DNA from: Streptomyces hundungensis
GTDB lineage: Bacteria > Actinomycetota > Actinomycetes > Streptomycetales > Streptomycetaceae
Reading direction: 5' to 3'
Assembly: GCF_003627815.1 (NCBI RefSeq)
Contig: NZ_CP032698.1
Coordinates: forward strand, 3,720,001 to 3,784,000
DNA length: 64,000 nucleotides
Below are positions 25,155 through 32,937 of this stretch, in pieces. The translations under genes were made by a program, and so were the position numbers. How positions within the stretch are numbered: position 1 is the first letter of the stretch; every line of letters starts with the position of its first letter. Below the pieces are notes generated by a model. That model saw nothing but the letters and a program-made list of their open reading frames with translations, did no database searches and was not told the origin of the DNA.

Positions 25155-25538
25155 CTCGGAACCTCCAGCGCCCTGGTCGAGGACGCTACGGATCGGGTGT
25201 TCCCGGCAGCCGGGAATTACTTGTGGGTAGATTGTGTGCGGGACATGTTCTCATGGCTTTACCACATGAAGTCCAGTAGTGCTGGTCAGAAACGCGCCTA
25301 CGGTGGGAGTTCGGCGAGGTCCGCCACTTCTGCCCCTGGCCCTCTACGCCGAACGGGCCGCCCCTCGGGGGCGGGAGACTTCGGTGCGTTGCGCGCGAAG
25401 GCGGCGAAGGTGGGTGAACCGGACATCCCGGGGGCGGCGGGGGCGGCGACCTCGGCACGCGGGGCGCGGGGCTTGGTGCGTGGGGGTTGGTGCGTGGGGT
25501 GAGGGCGCCGACTCAGTGCGCGGGCCGAAGAGGCGGGC
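25155..25538. other. 384-bp intergenic region
   Basis: It lies between the acyltransferase gene and the downstream end of a TetR gene. An A+T-richer stretch at about 25215-25285 probably holds the acyltransferase promoter. The rest is G-rich with short direct repeats and no credible reading frame. Confidence 0.45.
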
Positions 25539-26216
25539 TCAGTGCGCGGGCTGATGGCGCGGGGACCAGCGCTCGCCGCGCATCAAGTTGCCCAGGCCCG
25601 CCCAGGCGAAGTTCATCAGGGTGGCGGCGGCCTCCTTCGCGGTGACGGAGTCCGATGCATTGGCCCAGCCGGCCAGCGACTCCGCCGCGCCCACGAGTGC
25701 CTGGGCCAGGCCGGCCACGTCGCGCTCGGCCAACTCCGTTGCGCCGTGCGCCTCTTGGGCGGCCTCGTGGATCAGCGCCGTCACGAACGCCACGATCTCC
25801 TCGCGCATCTGGGAGACCTCCCGCGCGAACGGTTCACCGTGCGTACGGGCCTGGTGGTGCAGGACGGACCAGGCGTCGGGGTGCTCGGCGGTGTGCGTGA
25901 AGAACGCCCGCAGGCCGGACCAGAGTTGGCCGTCCGCCGTGAGGTCGGGGTCCACGCCGCTTCGTACGGCTGTCACGAGGGCCTGGGCCTCTCGGCGGAT
26001 GCAGGCGGTGAAGAGGTCTTCCTTGGAGTTGAGGTACAGGTACACCAACGGCTTCGATACGCCTGCAAGTTCGGCTATCTCGTCCATTGAGGCGGCGCGG
26101 TAGCCGCGTCGGCCGAAGGTCACGACGGCGGCGTCGAGCATCTGCCGTTCTCGCACGGCTCGCGGCATCCGCCTGGCCTTGCCATCGCCCACGCCGTCGT
26201 CCACGCCCTCGCCCAC
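25539..26216 (-). CDS. TetR-family transcriptional regulator
   Basis: A 225-residue regulator. The N-terminal helix-turn-helix lies at residues about 17-65 (MLDAAVVTFGRRGYRAASMD, IAELAGVSKPLVYLYLNSKE). A ligand-binding helical domain follows. GTG 26216 was chosen because GGAGGGGG lies about 10 bases upstream; ATG 26168 would remove a short acidic extension and remains possible. Neither neighbour is clearly its target. Effector unknown. Confidence 0.85.
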   Translation of the reverse strand: MGEGVDDGVGDGKARRMPRAVRERQMLDAAVVTFGRRGYRAASMDEIAELAGVSKPLVYLYLNSKEDLFTACIRREAQALVTAVRSGVDPDLTADGQLWSGLRAFFTHTAEHPDAWSVLHHQARTHGEPFAREVSQMREEIVAFVTALIHEAAQEAHGATELAERDVAGLAQALVGAAESLAGWANASDSVTAKEAAATLMNFAWAGLGNLMRGERWSPRHQPAH

Positions 26217-26626
26217 GTTGGATCCTGCCCCCTCCTGGTTGCTGTGCGTTGCTTGCCGTGGGCAAGGGTATGCGGGGGCTGGGCCGAGCGGTTTCTCCCC
26301 CACCCCGCCCCTTCCCGAAACCCTCCGGGGGTGTGGGTGTGGGTGCGTGGGCCCGGGCGGGGCGTGCGGGGCCCCCGAGTTCGCGTTCGTCTGCGGGCCG
26401 TGCGGGCTGGTCGCGCAGTTCCTCGCGCCCCTGGAAACCCGCCTTCGTCCGCGGACCGTGCGGGGCCGGGCGCGCAGTTCCCCGCGCCCCTTAACCCCGT
26501 CGACCGTGCGGTCCCTGGCCGCTTCTCGCGCAGTCCCCGCGCCCCTGAAAACCCGCCTTCGTCCGCGGGCCGTGCGTGGCTGGGCGCGCAGTTCCCCGCG
26601 CCCCTGAAGGGGCGGCCCGTGCGGCC
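26217..26626. repeat. Intergenic cluster of dispersed repeats
   Basis: There is no gene here. 26297-26333 carries a 37-bp element (GCCCCTTCCCGAAACCCTCC core) that recurs at 35912-35948. Four copies of CGCGCAGTTCCCCGCGCCCC or close variants follow, at about 26409, 26469, 26525 and 26582. They are separated by related sequence (CCGCCTTCGTCCGCGGACCG). This is the same family as at 23803 and 35979. Confidence 0.8.
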
Positions 26627-27199
26627 TCAGTGGACCACGTCGAAGACGTTCTTCTGGAGGCCGTTCGCGTACGTCTCGTGGGCCACGAGCTTCAGGCGCT
26701 GCTTGTCCTTGTCCGTCGTGCTGAACAGGCGCTTGCCCGCGCCGAGGAGGAGGGGGAAGACCAGCAGGTGGTACCGGTCGATCAGGCCGGCGTCCGACAG
26801 GGCGTGGTTCAGCGTGGCGCTGCCGTGGACGATGATCGGGCCGCCCTCGGTCTCCTTCAGCGCGGCGACGTCCTCGACCGAGCGCAGGATCGTCGTCTCG
26901 CCCCAGTTCGACACCAGCGCGTCCTCGGTGAGGGTGGTGGAGACCACGTACTTCGGCATGGCCTTGTAGTCGGCGAAGTCCGCCATGTCGGGCCAGACGG
27001 GGCTGAACGCCTCGTAGCTGGTCCGGCCCAGCAGCATGGCGGTGGCTTCCTTCTGTTCCGCGCCCTTGAGGGCGAACGCCTCGGGGAGGAACTCGATGTC
27101 CTTGAAGGTCCAGCCGGCGTTCCGGTAACCGGCCTCGCCGCCGGGCGCCTCCACGACGCCGTCGAGCGAGATGAACGCGGTGCTGATCAGGGTGCGCAT
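26627..27199 (-). CDS. Dihydrofolate reductase-like (RibD C-terminal) protein
   Basis: A 190-residue protein of the RibD_C family (motifs MRTLISTAFISLDGVVEAPG, GRTSYEAF, GGPIIVHGSATLNHAL, FPLLLGAGKRLF). The family adopts the dihydrofolate-reductase fold and binds NADPH, but stand-alone members are mostly uncharacterised and should not be read as true DHFR. GAGGAA lies 7 bases before ATG 27199. A longer frame reaches 27490 through a tandem repeat, but it lacks a good start. No operon partner. Confidence 0.82.
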   Translation of the reverse strand: MRTLISTAFISLDGVVEAPGGEAGYRNAGWTFKDIEFLPEAFALKGAEQKEATAMLLGRTSYEAFSPVWPDMADFADYKAMPKYVVSTTLTEDALVSNWGETTILRSVEDVAALKETEGGPIIVHGSATLNHALSDAGLIDRYHLLVFPLLLGAGKRLFSTTDKDKQRLKLVAHETYANGLQKNVFDVVH

Positions 27200-27569
27200 C
27201 TGGGGTTCCTCGGGATCTCGGGGTTGGTTTTCGGCACGGTCAAGGCTCGGTCGCGCAGCGGTCGGTGCGCGAGCAACGGTCGGTGCGCGAGCAACGGTCG
27301 GTGCGCGAGCAACGGTCGGTGCGCGAGCAACGGTCGGTGCGCGAGCAACGGTCGGTGCTCGCGCCAACGCGTCACGCCTCGCGCCTCGCGTCCGCACCAA
27401 CCACGATTTCGACTGGCGATCATGGCAGAACTCATCGGTCGCGGGCGGCTCATTTCGCCGCCGCCGCCAAGTCCCGCCCCCGCGCGGCAAGTTGGCGCGC
27501 CCGGACGCGCGGACGCCCGCGCCCCCGGCTGAGCGGGGCGCGGGCGTCGGGGCGTGGAGTGCGGCGGGG
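27200..27569. other. 370-bp intergenic region with 18-bp tandem repeat
   Basis: It contains the presumed promoter of the RibD-like gene, a tandem repeat at 27261-27350, and the 3' flank of the symporter gene. No credible additional gene was seen. Confidence 0.5.
27261..27350. repeat. 18-bp tandem repeat, five perfect copies
   Basis: GTCGGTGCGCGAGCAACG is repeated five times without change and followed by a partial copy (GTCGGTGCTCG). It begins 61 bases upstream of the RibD-like start. The unit length is close to two helical turns. There are no spacers, so it is not a CRISPR array. Confidence 0.9.
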
Positions 27570-28943
27570 TCAGGCCGCGGCCGGGACCGGGGACTGGTCC
27601 TCGCGCGTGCGGGACTCGTACGTGTCGTCCACCGGCGAGAGGTGGACCGAGTCGAACGCGTCCCGGTCGAGGATCTTCTCGCGGGCCGACACGATGACCG
27701 GCACCAGCGCCTGGCCCGCCACGTTCGTGGCCGTACGCATCATGTCCAGGACCGGGTCGATCGCCATGAGCAGGCCGACGCCCTCCAGGGGCAGGCCGAG
27801 CGTGGAAAGGGTCAGGGTGAGCATGACCGTGGCGCCCGTCAGGCCCGCCGTCGCGGCCGAGCCGATGACCGACACGAAGGCGATCAGGACGTAGTCGTCG
27901 AAGCCGAGGTGCACGTCGAAGATCTGGGCGATGAAGATCGCCGCCAGCGCGGGGTAGATCGCGGCGCAGCCGTCCATCTTGGTGGTCGAGCCGAACGGCA
28001 CCGCGAAGGAGGCGTACTCCTTGGGGACGCCGAGGCGCTCGGTGACCTTCTGGGTCAGCGGCATCGTGCCCACCGAGGAGCGGGAGACGAAGGCGAGCTG
28101 GATCGCGGGCCAGGCACCCTTGAAGAACTGGAGCGGGTTGACCTTGGCGACGGTGGCGAGCAGCACCGGGTAGACCCCGAACATCACCAGGGCGCAGCCG
28201 ATGTAGACGTCGGCGGTGAAGGTGGCGTACTTGCCGATGAGGTCCCAGCCGTAGTCGGCGATGGCGAACCCGATGAGGCCGAGCGTGCCGAGCGGGGCGA
28301 GCCGGATGACCCACCACAGGGCCTTCTGGAGGAGTTCCAGGACGGCTTCGCTGAGCGTGAGGATCGGCTTGGCCTTCTCGCCGAGCTGGAGCAGCGCGAT
28401 GCCGGCGACGGCGGCCATGAAGACGATCTGGAGGACGTTCAGTTCGGTGAACGGCGTCACCACGTCCGTCGGGATGATGCCGGTGAGGAAGTCCAGCCAG
28501 GAGCCCGTGTGCTTGGGCAGCTTGCCGTCCTTCGGGGTCAGGCCGGTGCCCGAACCCGGGTCGGTGAGCAGGCCGATGGCGAGGCCGATGGCCACCGCGA
28601 TCAGCGAGGTGATCATGAACCAGAGCAGGGTGCGGGTGGCGAGCCTGGCCGCGTTGTTGACCTTGCGCAGGTTGGTGATCGACACCAGGATCGCGAAGAA
28701 GACGAGGGGCGCCACGGCCAGCTTCAGGAGCTGGACGAAGATGTCGCCGATCTGCCCGAGGGTCTCCTTGAGCCAGCCGATGTCCTGGCTCCGGGCGAGC
28801 CAGCCGAGCAGGCCGCCGAGGACGAGGCCCGCGATGATCTGGGCCCAGAACGGGAACTTCGAGGATATGGAGAAGCCGGACTTGGGCTGCTTCTCCTGAT
28901 CGGTCGCGGAGGACGCGGAGGTCGCGGAGGACGCGGAGGACAC
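27570..28943 (-). CDS. Dicarboxylate/amino acid:cation symporter, TcyP-like
   Basis: A 457-residue DAACS-family transporter. It has eight or more membrane segments, the serine-rich hairpin motif SRSSVGTMPLT, the substrate-site loop TKMDGCAAIYPALAA, and MRTATNVAG in the last core helix. The Gly-Cys-Ala-x-Ile-Tyr-Pro segment and the loop ending DMMRTATNV recall cystine carriers TcyP/YdjN more than C4-dicarboxylate or glutamate carriers. GTG 28943 has GGGAG 7 bases upstream; the first 20 residues are Ser/Ala-rich. A Cys-rich leader peptide gene precedes it by 125 bp, which also points to cystine or cysteine. Substrate is inferred. Confidence 0.85.
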   Translation of the reverse strand: MSSASSATSASSATDQEKQPKSGFSISSKFPFWAQIIAGLVLGGLLGWLARSQDIGWLKETLGQIGDIFVQLLKLAVAPLVFFAILVSITNLRKVNNAARLATRTLLWFMITSLIAVAIGLAIGLLTDPGSGTGLTPKDGKLPKHTGSWLDFLTGIIPTDVVTPFTELNVLQIVFMAAVAGIALLQLGEKAKPILTLSEAVLELLQKALWWVIRLAPLGTLGLIGFAIADYGWDLIGKYATFTADVYIGCALVMFGVYPVLLATVAKVNPLQFFKGAWPAIQLAFVSRSSVGTMPLTQKVTERLGVPKEYASFAVPFGSTTKMDGCAAIYPALAAIFIAQIFDVHLGFDDYVLIAFVSVIGSAATAGLTGATVMLTLTLSTLGLPLEGVGLLMAIDPVLDMMRTATNVAGQALVPVIVSAREKILDRDAFDSVHLSPVDDTYESRTREDQSPVPAAA

Positions 28944-29068
28944 GGAAACACTCCCGGGTGAGCGGATTCGGGGACGTTCAGGGGGATGAGCGCGGCGCCC
29001 GTTCACAGGGGACTGGTCGGCGTGGACCGGTCACGTAACGCTGGGGACACCGCCGCATGATGCCGGGG

Positions 29069-29182
29069 TCAGACGTCGCGGCAACAGACCGCGGACATGC
29101 AGCGGCAGAGGTCGACATGCAGACGCGCCACGAGCGGAACGGCTCCGCCGGTGGGGTGCTGGTGCACTGCTGCTGTCGTCAC
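29069..29182 (-). CDS. Cys-rich attenuation leader peptide
   Basis: A 37-residue frame from GTG 29182 to TGA. The second half is LHVDLCRCMSAVCCRDV, the hallmark of the actinobacterial 'putative leader peptide' family found upstream of sulphur and cysteine genes. Four cysteine codons lie within 10 residues just before the stop, suited to sensing Cys-tRNA by ribosome stalling. A -10 element TAACGT ends 7 bases before the GTG, so the message is probably leaderless. It is followed after 125 bp by the TcyP-like symporter gene in the same direction. Confidence 0.85.
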   Translation of the reverse strand: MTTAAVHQHPTGGAVPLVARLHVDLCRCMSAVCCRDV

Positions 29183-29189
29183 GTCGAAT

Positions 29190-29221
29190 ACGTTAACACT
29201 TGAACTTTGAGAACCTCAAAG
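29190..29221 (-). promoter_or_regulatory. Leader-peptide promoter with overlapping palindrome
   Basis: Reading the minus strand, TTGAGG (29219-29214) and TAACGT (29195-29190) are spaced by 18 bases, a good vegetative promoter. CTTTGAGAACCTCAAAG at 29205-29221 is a perfect palindrome with 7-bp arms. It covers the -35 element, the expected position for a repressor site. Confidence 0.6.
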
Positions 29222-29255
29222 CAGTTCTTTTACCCCGGGTGGGCGGGAACAGCAG

Positions 29256-29294
29256 CGGCCCGGGTCCCGAGTGATGTGCTCGGGACCCGGGCCG
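29256..29294 (-). terminator. Strong hairpin terminator downstream of the DUF4229 gene
   Basis: CGGCCCGGGTCCCGAG pairs perfectly over 16 bp with CTCGGGACCCGGGCCG around a 7-base loop. It lies 35 bases beyond the stop at 29330 and isolates the DUF4229/acetyltransferase/mqnE unit from the leader-peptide promoter. There is no U-tract. Confidence 0.8.
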
Positions 29295-29329
29295 GCCGGG
29301 GTGTGAGTTGGCTGACGCGTCGCGCCCGC

Positions 29330-29626
29330 CTACTGGGTGACGCCGTCCTCCTGGGTGCGGTTCGCTTCGAGCTTCGCCTTGGCGCGCTCCACCTTGGTGA
29401 CGATCTGGGCGGACATCGCGTCGCGCTGCTTGCGCAGCAGGACGTAGCTGAGCGGCGCGGAGATGACCAGCGCGAGCAGGACGACCCAGATGAGGTTCGA
29501 GTTCCCGTTGCCCTTGGGCACGATGCCGAACTGGACCAGCAGGCCGACGAAGACCAGGCTGCCGATGAAGATCCCCACGCGCAGCATGGTGTACCAGATG
29601 GTGGCGCTCGGCTTGGCGGCGTTCAC
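29330..29626 (-). CDS. DUF4229 small membrane protein
   Basis: A 98-residue protein with two membrane segments (about 13-33 and 41-60; GIFIGSLVFVGLLVQFG and LIWVVLLALVISAPLSYVLL) and a charged helical tail (RDAMSAQIVTKVERAKAKLE). This matches DUF4229 of actinobacteria, of unknown function. GTG 29626 has AGAAGG 6 bases upstream. It is the last gene of the unit that begins with mqnE, and the stop is followed by a 16-bp hairpin. Linkage to menaquinone genes is from position only. Confidence 0.8.
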   Translation of the reverse strand: MNAAKPSATIWYTMLRVGIFIGSLVFVGLLVQFGIVPKGNGNSNLIWVVLLALVISAPLSYVLLRKQRDAMSAQIVTKVERAKAKLEANRTQEDGVTQ

Positions 29627-29685
29627 GACTGACCTTCTCTCTACGGTGGCCCCTGCCCGACTAGTGAAGCACGCCCACAATTGGA

Positions 29686-30228
29686 TCAGTTCAGGGGGAG
29701 CAGCATGATGATGTCGTCCCGGTCGTCGCCTTCGGCCACCCGGATCGCGCCGGGCACCCGCCCGACCTCCTTGTAGCCGCACGAGGCGTAGAAGCGGTCG
29801 ACGCCGGTGCCGCCCCGGCAGGTGAGCCGGATCGCCTCGATGCGGCCGGAGCCGCCGGGCCCGTCGAGGCCCCGTACCGCGTCCGCCACCGCCGTCATCA
29901 GGTCGCGGCCGTACCCCTTGCCCTGGTGGACCGGATCCACCATGACCGTGTACAGCCACACCCAGTGGGTCATGAGGCGGTGCGTGTTGAACGCGATGAA
30001 CGCGCTGGCGGCGACCGCGCCCCGCTCGTCGAACCCGACGAGCAGGCGCATCCGGCCCTCGGCCATGGCCGCGAGGTGCTTGACCAGTTCGGGCCGTACG
30101 TCCTCGACGGAGACCGGCGGCACGAAACCGACGGCCCCGCCCGCGTTGGACACCCCGGCCCACAGGGCGAGGAGTCCGTCACGCAGGGCGGGGGTGACCG
30201 GCGGGTCGAGCCGGAACGTCAATGCCAT
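29686..30228 (-). CDS. GNAT-family N-acetyltransferase
   Basis: A 180-residue GNAT protein with the acetyl-CoA-binding motif A (VDPVHQGKGYGRDLMTAVAD) and a C-terminal strand pair around FYASCGYKEVGRVPG. It would transfer an acetyl group to an amine, but the substrate is unknown. The ATG at 30228 follows the mqnE stop by 9 bases, so it is almost certainly co-transcribed with mqnE, with the DUF4229 gene next. Whether it has any part in menaquinone metabolism is not known. Confidence 0.85.
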   Translation of the reverse strand: MALTFRLDPPVTPALRDGLLALWAGVSNAGGAVGFVPPVSVEDVRPELVKHLAAMAEGRMRLLVGFDERGAVAASAFIAFNTHRLMTHWVWLYTVMVDPVHQGKGYGRDLMTAVADAVRGLDGPGGSGRIEAIRLTCRGGTGVDRFYASCGYKEVGRVPGAIRVAEGDDRDDIIMLLPLN

Positions 30229-30237
30229 CGGACCGCT

Positions 30238-31401
30238 TCAGAAACGCATCGGCTGGGGCGCTTCGCGCAGCGAGGCGTCCGGGCCGGGGTACTCACGGAT
30301 GATCTCGTACCGGGTGTTGCGCTCCACGGGGCGGAAGCCGGCCTCGCGGATGAGGTCGAGCAGGTCGTCCCGGGTGAGCTTGTTGGGCGTGCCGTAGTTG
30401 TCGGCGTCGTGCGTGATCTTGTACTCGACGACCGAGCCGTCCATGTCGTCGGCGCCGTGCTGGAGCGCGAGCTGGGTGGTCTGGAGGCCGTGCATGACCC
30501 AGAAGCACTTCACGTGCGGCACGTTGTCGAAGAGCAGACGGGAGACCGCGAAGGTCTTGAGCGCCTCGGCGCCGGTGGCCATCGTGGTGCGCGCCTGGAG
30601 CTTGTTGCGGACCTTGCCGTCCTGGACGTCCACGAAGTCGTGCTGGTAGCGCAGCGGGATGAAGACCTGGAAGCCGCCGGTCTCGTCCTGGAGCTCGCGA
30701 AGGCGCAGCACGTGGTCGACGCGGTGACGCGGCTCCTCGATGTGCCCGTACAGCATCGTCGCCGGGGTCTTGAGCCCCTTCTCGTGGGCGAGGCGGTGGA
30801 TGCGCGACCAGTCTTCCCAGTGCGTGCGGTGGTCCACGATGTGCTGGCGGACCTCCCAGTCGAAGATCTCGGCGCCGCCGCCGGTCAGCGACTCCAGGCC
30901 GGCCTCGATCAGCTCGTCGAGGATCTCGGAGGCGGTCAGGCCCGAGATGGTCTCGAAGTGGTGGATCTCGGTCGCCGTGAACGCCTTGAGCCCGACGTTC
31001 GGCAGCGCCTCCTTGAGGGCCTTGAGGGAGCGCGGGTAGTAGCGCCAAGGGAGCGTCGGGTGAAGCCCGTTGACGATGTGCAGCTCGGTGAGGCTCTCGT
31101 TCTCCATCGCCTTGGCGAGGCGGACGGCCTCCTCGATGCGCATCGTGTACGCGTCCTTCTCGCCCGGCTTGCGCTGGAACGAGCAGTACGCGCACGACGC
31201 CGTGCACACGTTGGTCATGTTGAGGTGACGGTTCACGTTGAAGTGCACGACGTCGCCGTTCTTGCGCGTGCGCACCTCGTGGGCGAGCCCGCCGAGCCAG
31301 GCCAGATCGTCCGACGCGTACAGCGCGACGCCGTCCTCGCGGCTGAGCCGCTCACCGGCCCGGACCTTCTGCTCCAACTCGCGCTTGAGTCCCGCGTCCA
31401 T
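30238..31401 (-). CDS. mqnE: Aminofutalosine synthase MqnE (radical SAM)
   Basis: A 387-residue radical SAM enzyme with the cluster motif C66-x3-C70-x2-C73 (CTASCAYC). Length and segments such as NGLHPTLPWRYYPRSLKALK and TATEIHHFETISG fit MqnE and not MqnC. It joins the MqnA product to S-adenosylmethionine to form 6-amino-6-deoxyfutalosine in menaquinone synthesis. ATG 31401 has GGGAGG 11 bases upstream and is preferred over TTG 31404. A GNAT gene follows directly, and the Lrp-type regulator gene lies just upstream. Confidence 0.93.
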   Translation of the reverse strand: MDAGLKRELEQKVRAGERLSREDGVALYASDDLAWLGGLAHEVRTRKNGDVVHFNVNRHLNMTNVCTASCAYCSFQRKPGEKDAYTMRIEEAVRLAKAMENESLTELHIVNGLHPTLPWRYYPRSLKALKEALPNVGLKAFTATEIHHFETISGLTASEILDELIEAGLESLTGGGAEIFDWEVRQHIVDHRTHWEDWSRIHRLAHEKGLKTPATMLYGHIEEPRHRVDHVLRLRELQDETGGFQVFIPLRYQHDFVDVQDGKVRNKLQARTTMATGAEALKTFAVSRLLFDNVPHVKCFWVMHGLQTTQLALQHGADDMDGSVVEYKITHDADNYGTPNKLTRDDLLDLIREAGFRPVERNTRYEIIREYPGPDASLREAPQPMRF

Positions 31402-31456
31402 CAAGACCGCCTCCCATACGTGTGTCTTTCAGGCTCCACCAAAGGTACGCCCCGGC

Positions 31457-31906
31457 CTACTCGGGAAGTTCCCCGACCCGGTTCTCCCACTTCGTGGAGA
31501 GCACGATCGTGGTGCGGGTGCGCGAGACGCCCTTGGTCGAGCCGAGCCGGCGGATCGTCTTCTCCAGGCCGTCCACGTCACCGGCGCGGATCTTGAGCAT
31601 GTACGAGTCGTCGCCCGCGATGAACCAGCAGTCCTCGATCTCGGCGAGGTCGCGCAGACGGCGGGCCACGTCCTCGTGGTCGGCGGCGTCCGAGAGCGAG
31701 ATGCCGATCAGCGCGGTGACGCCGAGGCCGAGCGAGGCGGCGTCGACGGTAGCGCGGTATCCGGTGATGACACCGGCCGCCTCCAGGCGGTTGATGCGGT
31801 CGGTGACGCTGGGGCCGGAGAGCCCGACGAGCCGGCCCAGTTCCGCGTACGAGGCCCTGCCGTTCTCGCGCAGTGCCTGGATGAGCTGCCTATCGACGGC
31901 GTCCAT
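31457..31906 (-). CDS. Lrp/AsnC-family regulator
   Basis: A 149-residue regulator with an N-terminal helix-turn-helix (YAELGRLVGLSGPSVTDRIN) and a C-terminal RAM ligand domain. Such proteins form octamers and respond to amino acids. The start at ATG 31906 has GGAAGG 10 bases upstream; an ATG at 31924 lacks any site. It lies between mqnE and the ubiX-mqnP-mqnL group, and this position is conserved in Streptomyces as far as I recall, so it may regulate the menaquinone genes. Target and ligand are unknown. Confidence 0.9.
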   Translation of the reverse strand: MDAVDRQLIQALRENGRASYAELGRLVGLSGPSVTDRINRLEAAGVITGYRATVDAASLGLGVTALIGISLSDAADHEDVARRLRDLAEIEDCWFIAGDDSYMLKIRAGDVDGLEKTIRRLGSTKGVSRTRTTIVLSTKWENRVGELPE

Positions 31907-32048
31907 ATGCCTGAAGCCTTCCATTGTTCAGCGATACCGCGAGTTTACGTGTAGAATCTAAGGCATGCAGGGGTGACACCCTGCGAATCATGCAGCTGTA
32001 TGGATAAATTTCCAGCAGATCAAAGACGATCTTTCAGGAGTTGTCACC

Positions 32049-32171
32049 GTGTACACGATCGAGATGGCCTACGCCCGGATGCGCGAGCTTCAGGATCTGG
32101 CCAACCGGTCCCGTGCCCAGCAGCCCTCGGCGAAGCTCCGCGCTCCCAAGCGCGCCGCCAAGAAGCGCTAA
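32049..32171 (+). CDS. Small basic protein, 40 residues
   Basis: A short frame from GTG 32049 with AGGAG 10 bases upstream. The product begins YTIEMAYARMRELQDLANRS and ends in a lysine-rich tail (KRAAKKR), giving an amphipathic helix and a basic end suited to nucleic-acid or membrane binding. It is read opposite to all its neighbours and overlaps the end of ubiX by 4 bases. Codon usage is typical, supporting a real gene. I recall the same small gene at this place in other Streptomyces, but cannot check. Function unknown. Confidence 0.7.
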   Translation: MYTIEMAYARMRELQDLANRSRAQQPSAKLRAPKRAAKKR

Positions 32172-32890
32172 TCCCCTCCAGAGCCTCCCCGAGGTCCCGG
32201 CTCCGCCCGGCGGGGCCGCCCCGATCCGAGCTCTCCCTCCCAACGGCGGTACAGGCCGTGCGGCACCCCCGCCGCGTCCAGAACGCGCCCCGCGACGAAG
32301 TCCACCAGATCCTGGATGTGCGTCGCACCCGCATAGAACGCCGGTGAGGCGGGCAGCACCACGGCGCCCGCCTCGTCCAGCGTCACCAGGTGCCCCAGCG
32401 TCTGTCCGTTCAACGGCGTCTCGCGCACCGCGACCACCAGCTTCCGCCGCTCCTTGAGCGTCACGCTCGCGGCCCGCTGCAACAGGTCCTTCGAAAGCCC
32501 CAGCGCGACCCCGGCCACACAGGCCGTCGACGCGGGCACGATCAGCATCCCCTTCACCGGGTACGAGCCCGACGAGGGCCCCGCCGCGAGATCCCCCGGC
32601 GCCCAGTGGCGTACGTCCGAGACGTCGCACGCGCCGAAGGAGTCCGGCTTTCCGTCCGCCCCGCGCGCCAGCCACGCCCGCAGATCGTCCTGCCAGTGCG
32701 CGTCCCGGAACGCGATGCCCGTCTCGTCGAGCAGCGTGAGGCGCGAGGCCCGCGACACCACCAGGTCGACGCTCTCCCCCGCGGCCAGCAGCGCGCGCAG
32801 CACCGCCGCCGCGTACGGCGTCCCCGAAGCACCCGACACGCCGACGATCCAGGGCGTGCGCTGCTGACTGTGTACGTTCACGTGCTCCAC
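32168..32890 (-). CDS. ubiX: UbiX-type flavin prenyltransferase
   Basis: A 240-residue flavoprotein with the FMN-binding motif VGVSGASGTPYAAAVL and the segment GMLIVPASTACVAGVALGLS. It joins dimethylallyl phosphate to reduced FMN, making the prenylated flavin needed by UbiD decarboxylases; the matching UbiD gene lies 1 kb upstream. In Streptomyces the homologue is assigned to late menaquinone synthesis (called mqnM). The frame starts at GTG 32890, with a weak ribosome site; a second GTG 9 bases further in is possible. The last 25 residues are a low-complexity Gly/Pro/Arg tail. Confidence 0.9.
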   Translation of the reverse strand: MEHVNVHSQQRTPWIVGVSGASGTPYAAAVLRALLAAGESVDLVVSRASRLTLLDETGIAFRDAHWQDDLRAWLARGADGKPDSFGACDVSDVRHWAPGDLAAGPSSGSYPVKGMLIVPASTACVAGVALGLSKDLLQRAASVTLKERRKLVVAVRETPLNGQTLGHLVTLDEAGAVVLPASPAFYAGATHIQDLVDFVAGRVLDAAGVPHGLYRRWEGELGSGRPRRAEPGPRGGSGGD

Positions 32891-32937
32891 GTGTCCGAGC
32901 CTATCCGGCGGCCCGTGCGCGGGGCCGGGTCAGGTGC

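Noticed and set aside
25215..25285. Imperfect CATGTGG/CCATGA inverted repeat upstream of the acyltransferase
   Set aside because: The arms have a bulge and short length; not better than chance.
26217..26626. Insertion-sequence remnant
   Set aside because: No transposase-like frame and no paired terminal inverted repeats; the sequence is a set of dispersed short repeats.
27261..27350. Possible CRISPR array
   Set aside because: The 18-bp repeats are contiguous with no spacers and no cas genes nearby.
27200..27490. N-terminal extension of the RibD-like protein through the 18-bp repeats
   Set aside because: The conserved N-terminus of the family begins at ATG 27199, which has a good ribosome site; the upstream part is repeat-derived.
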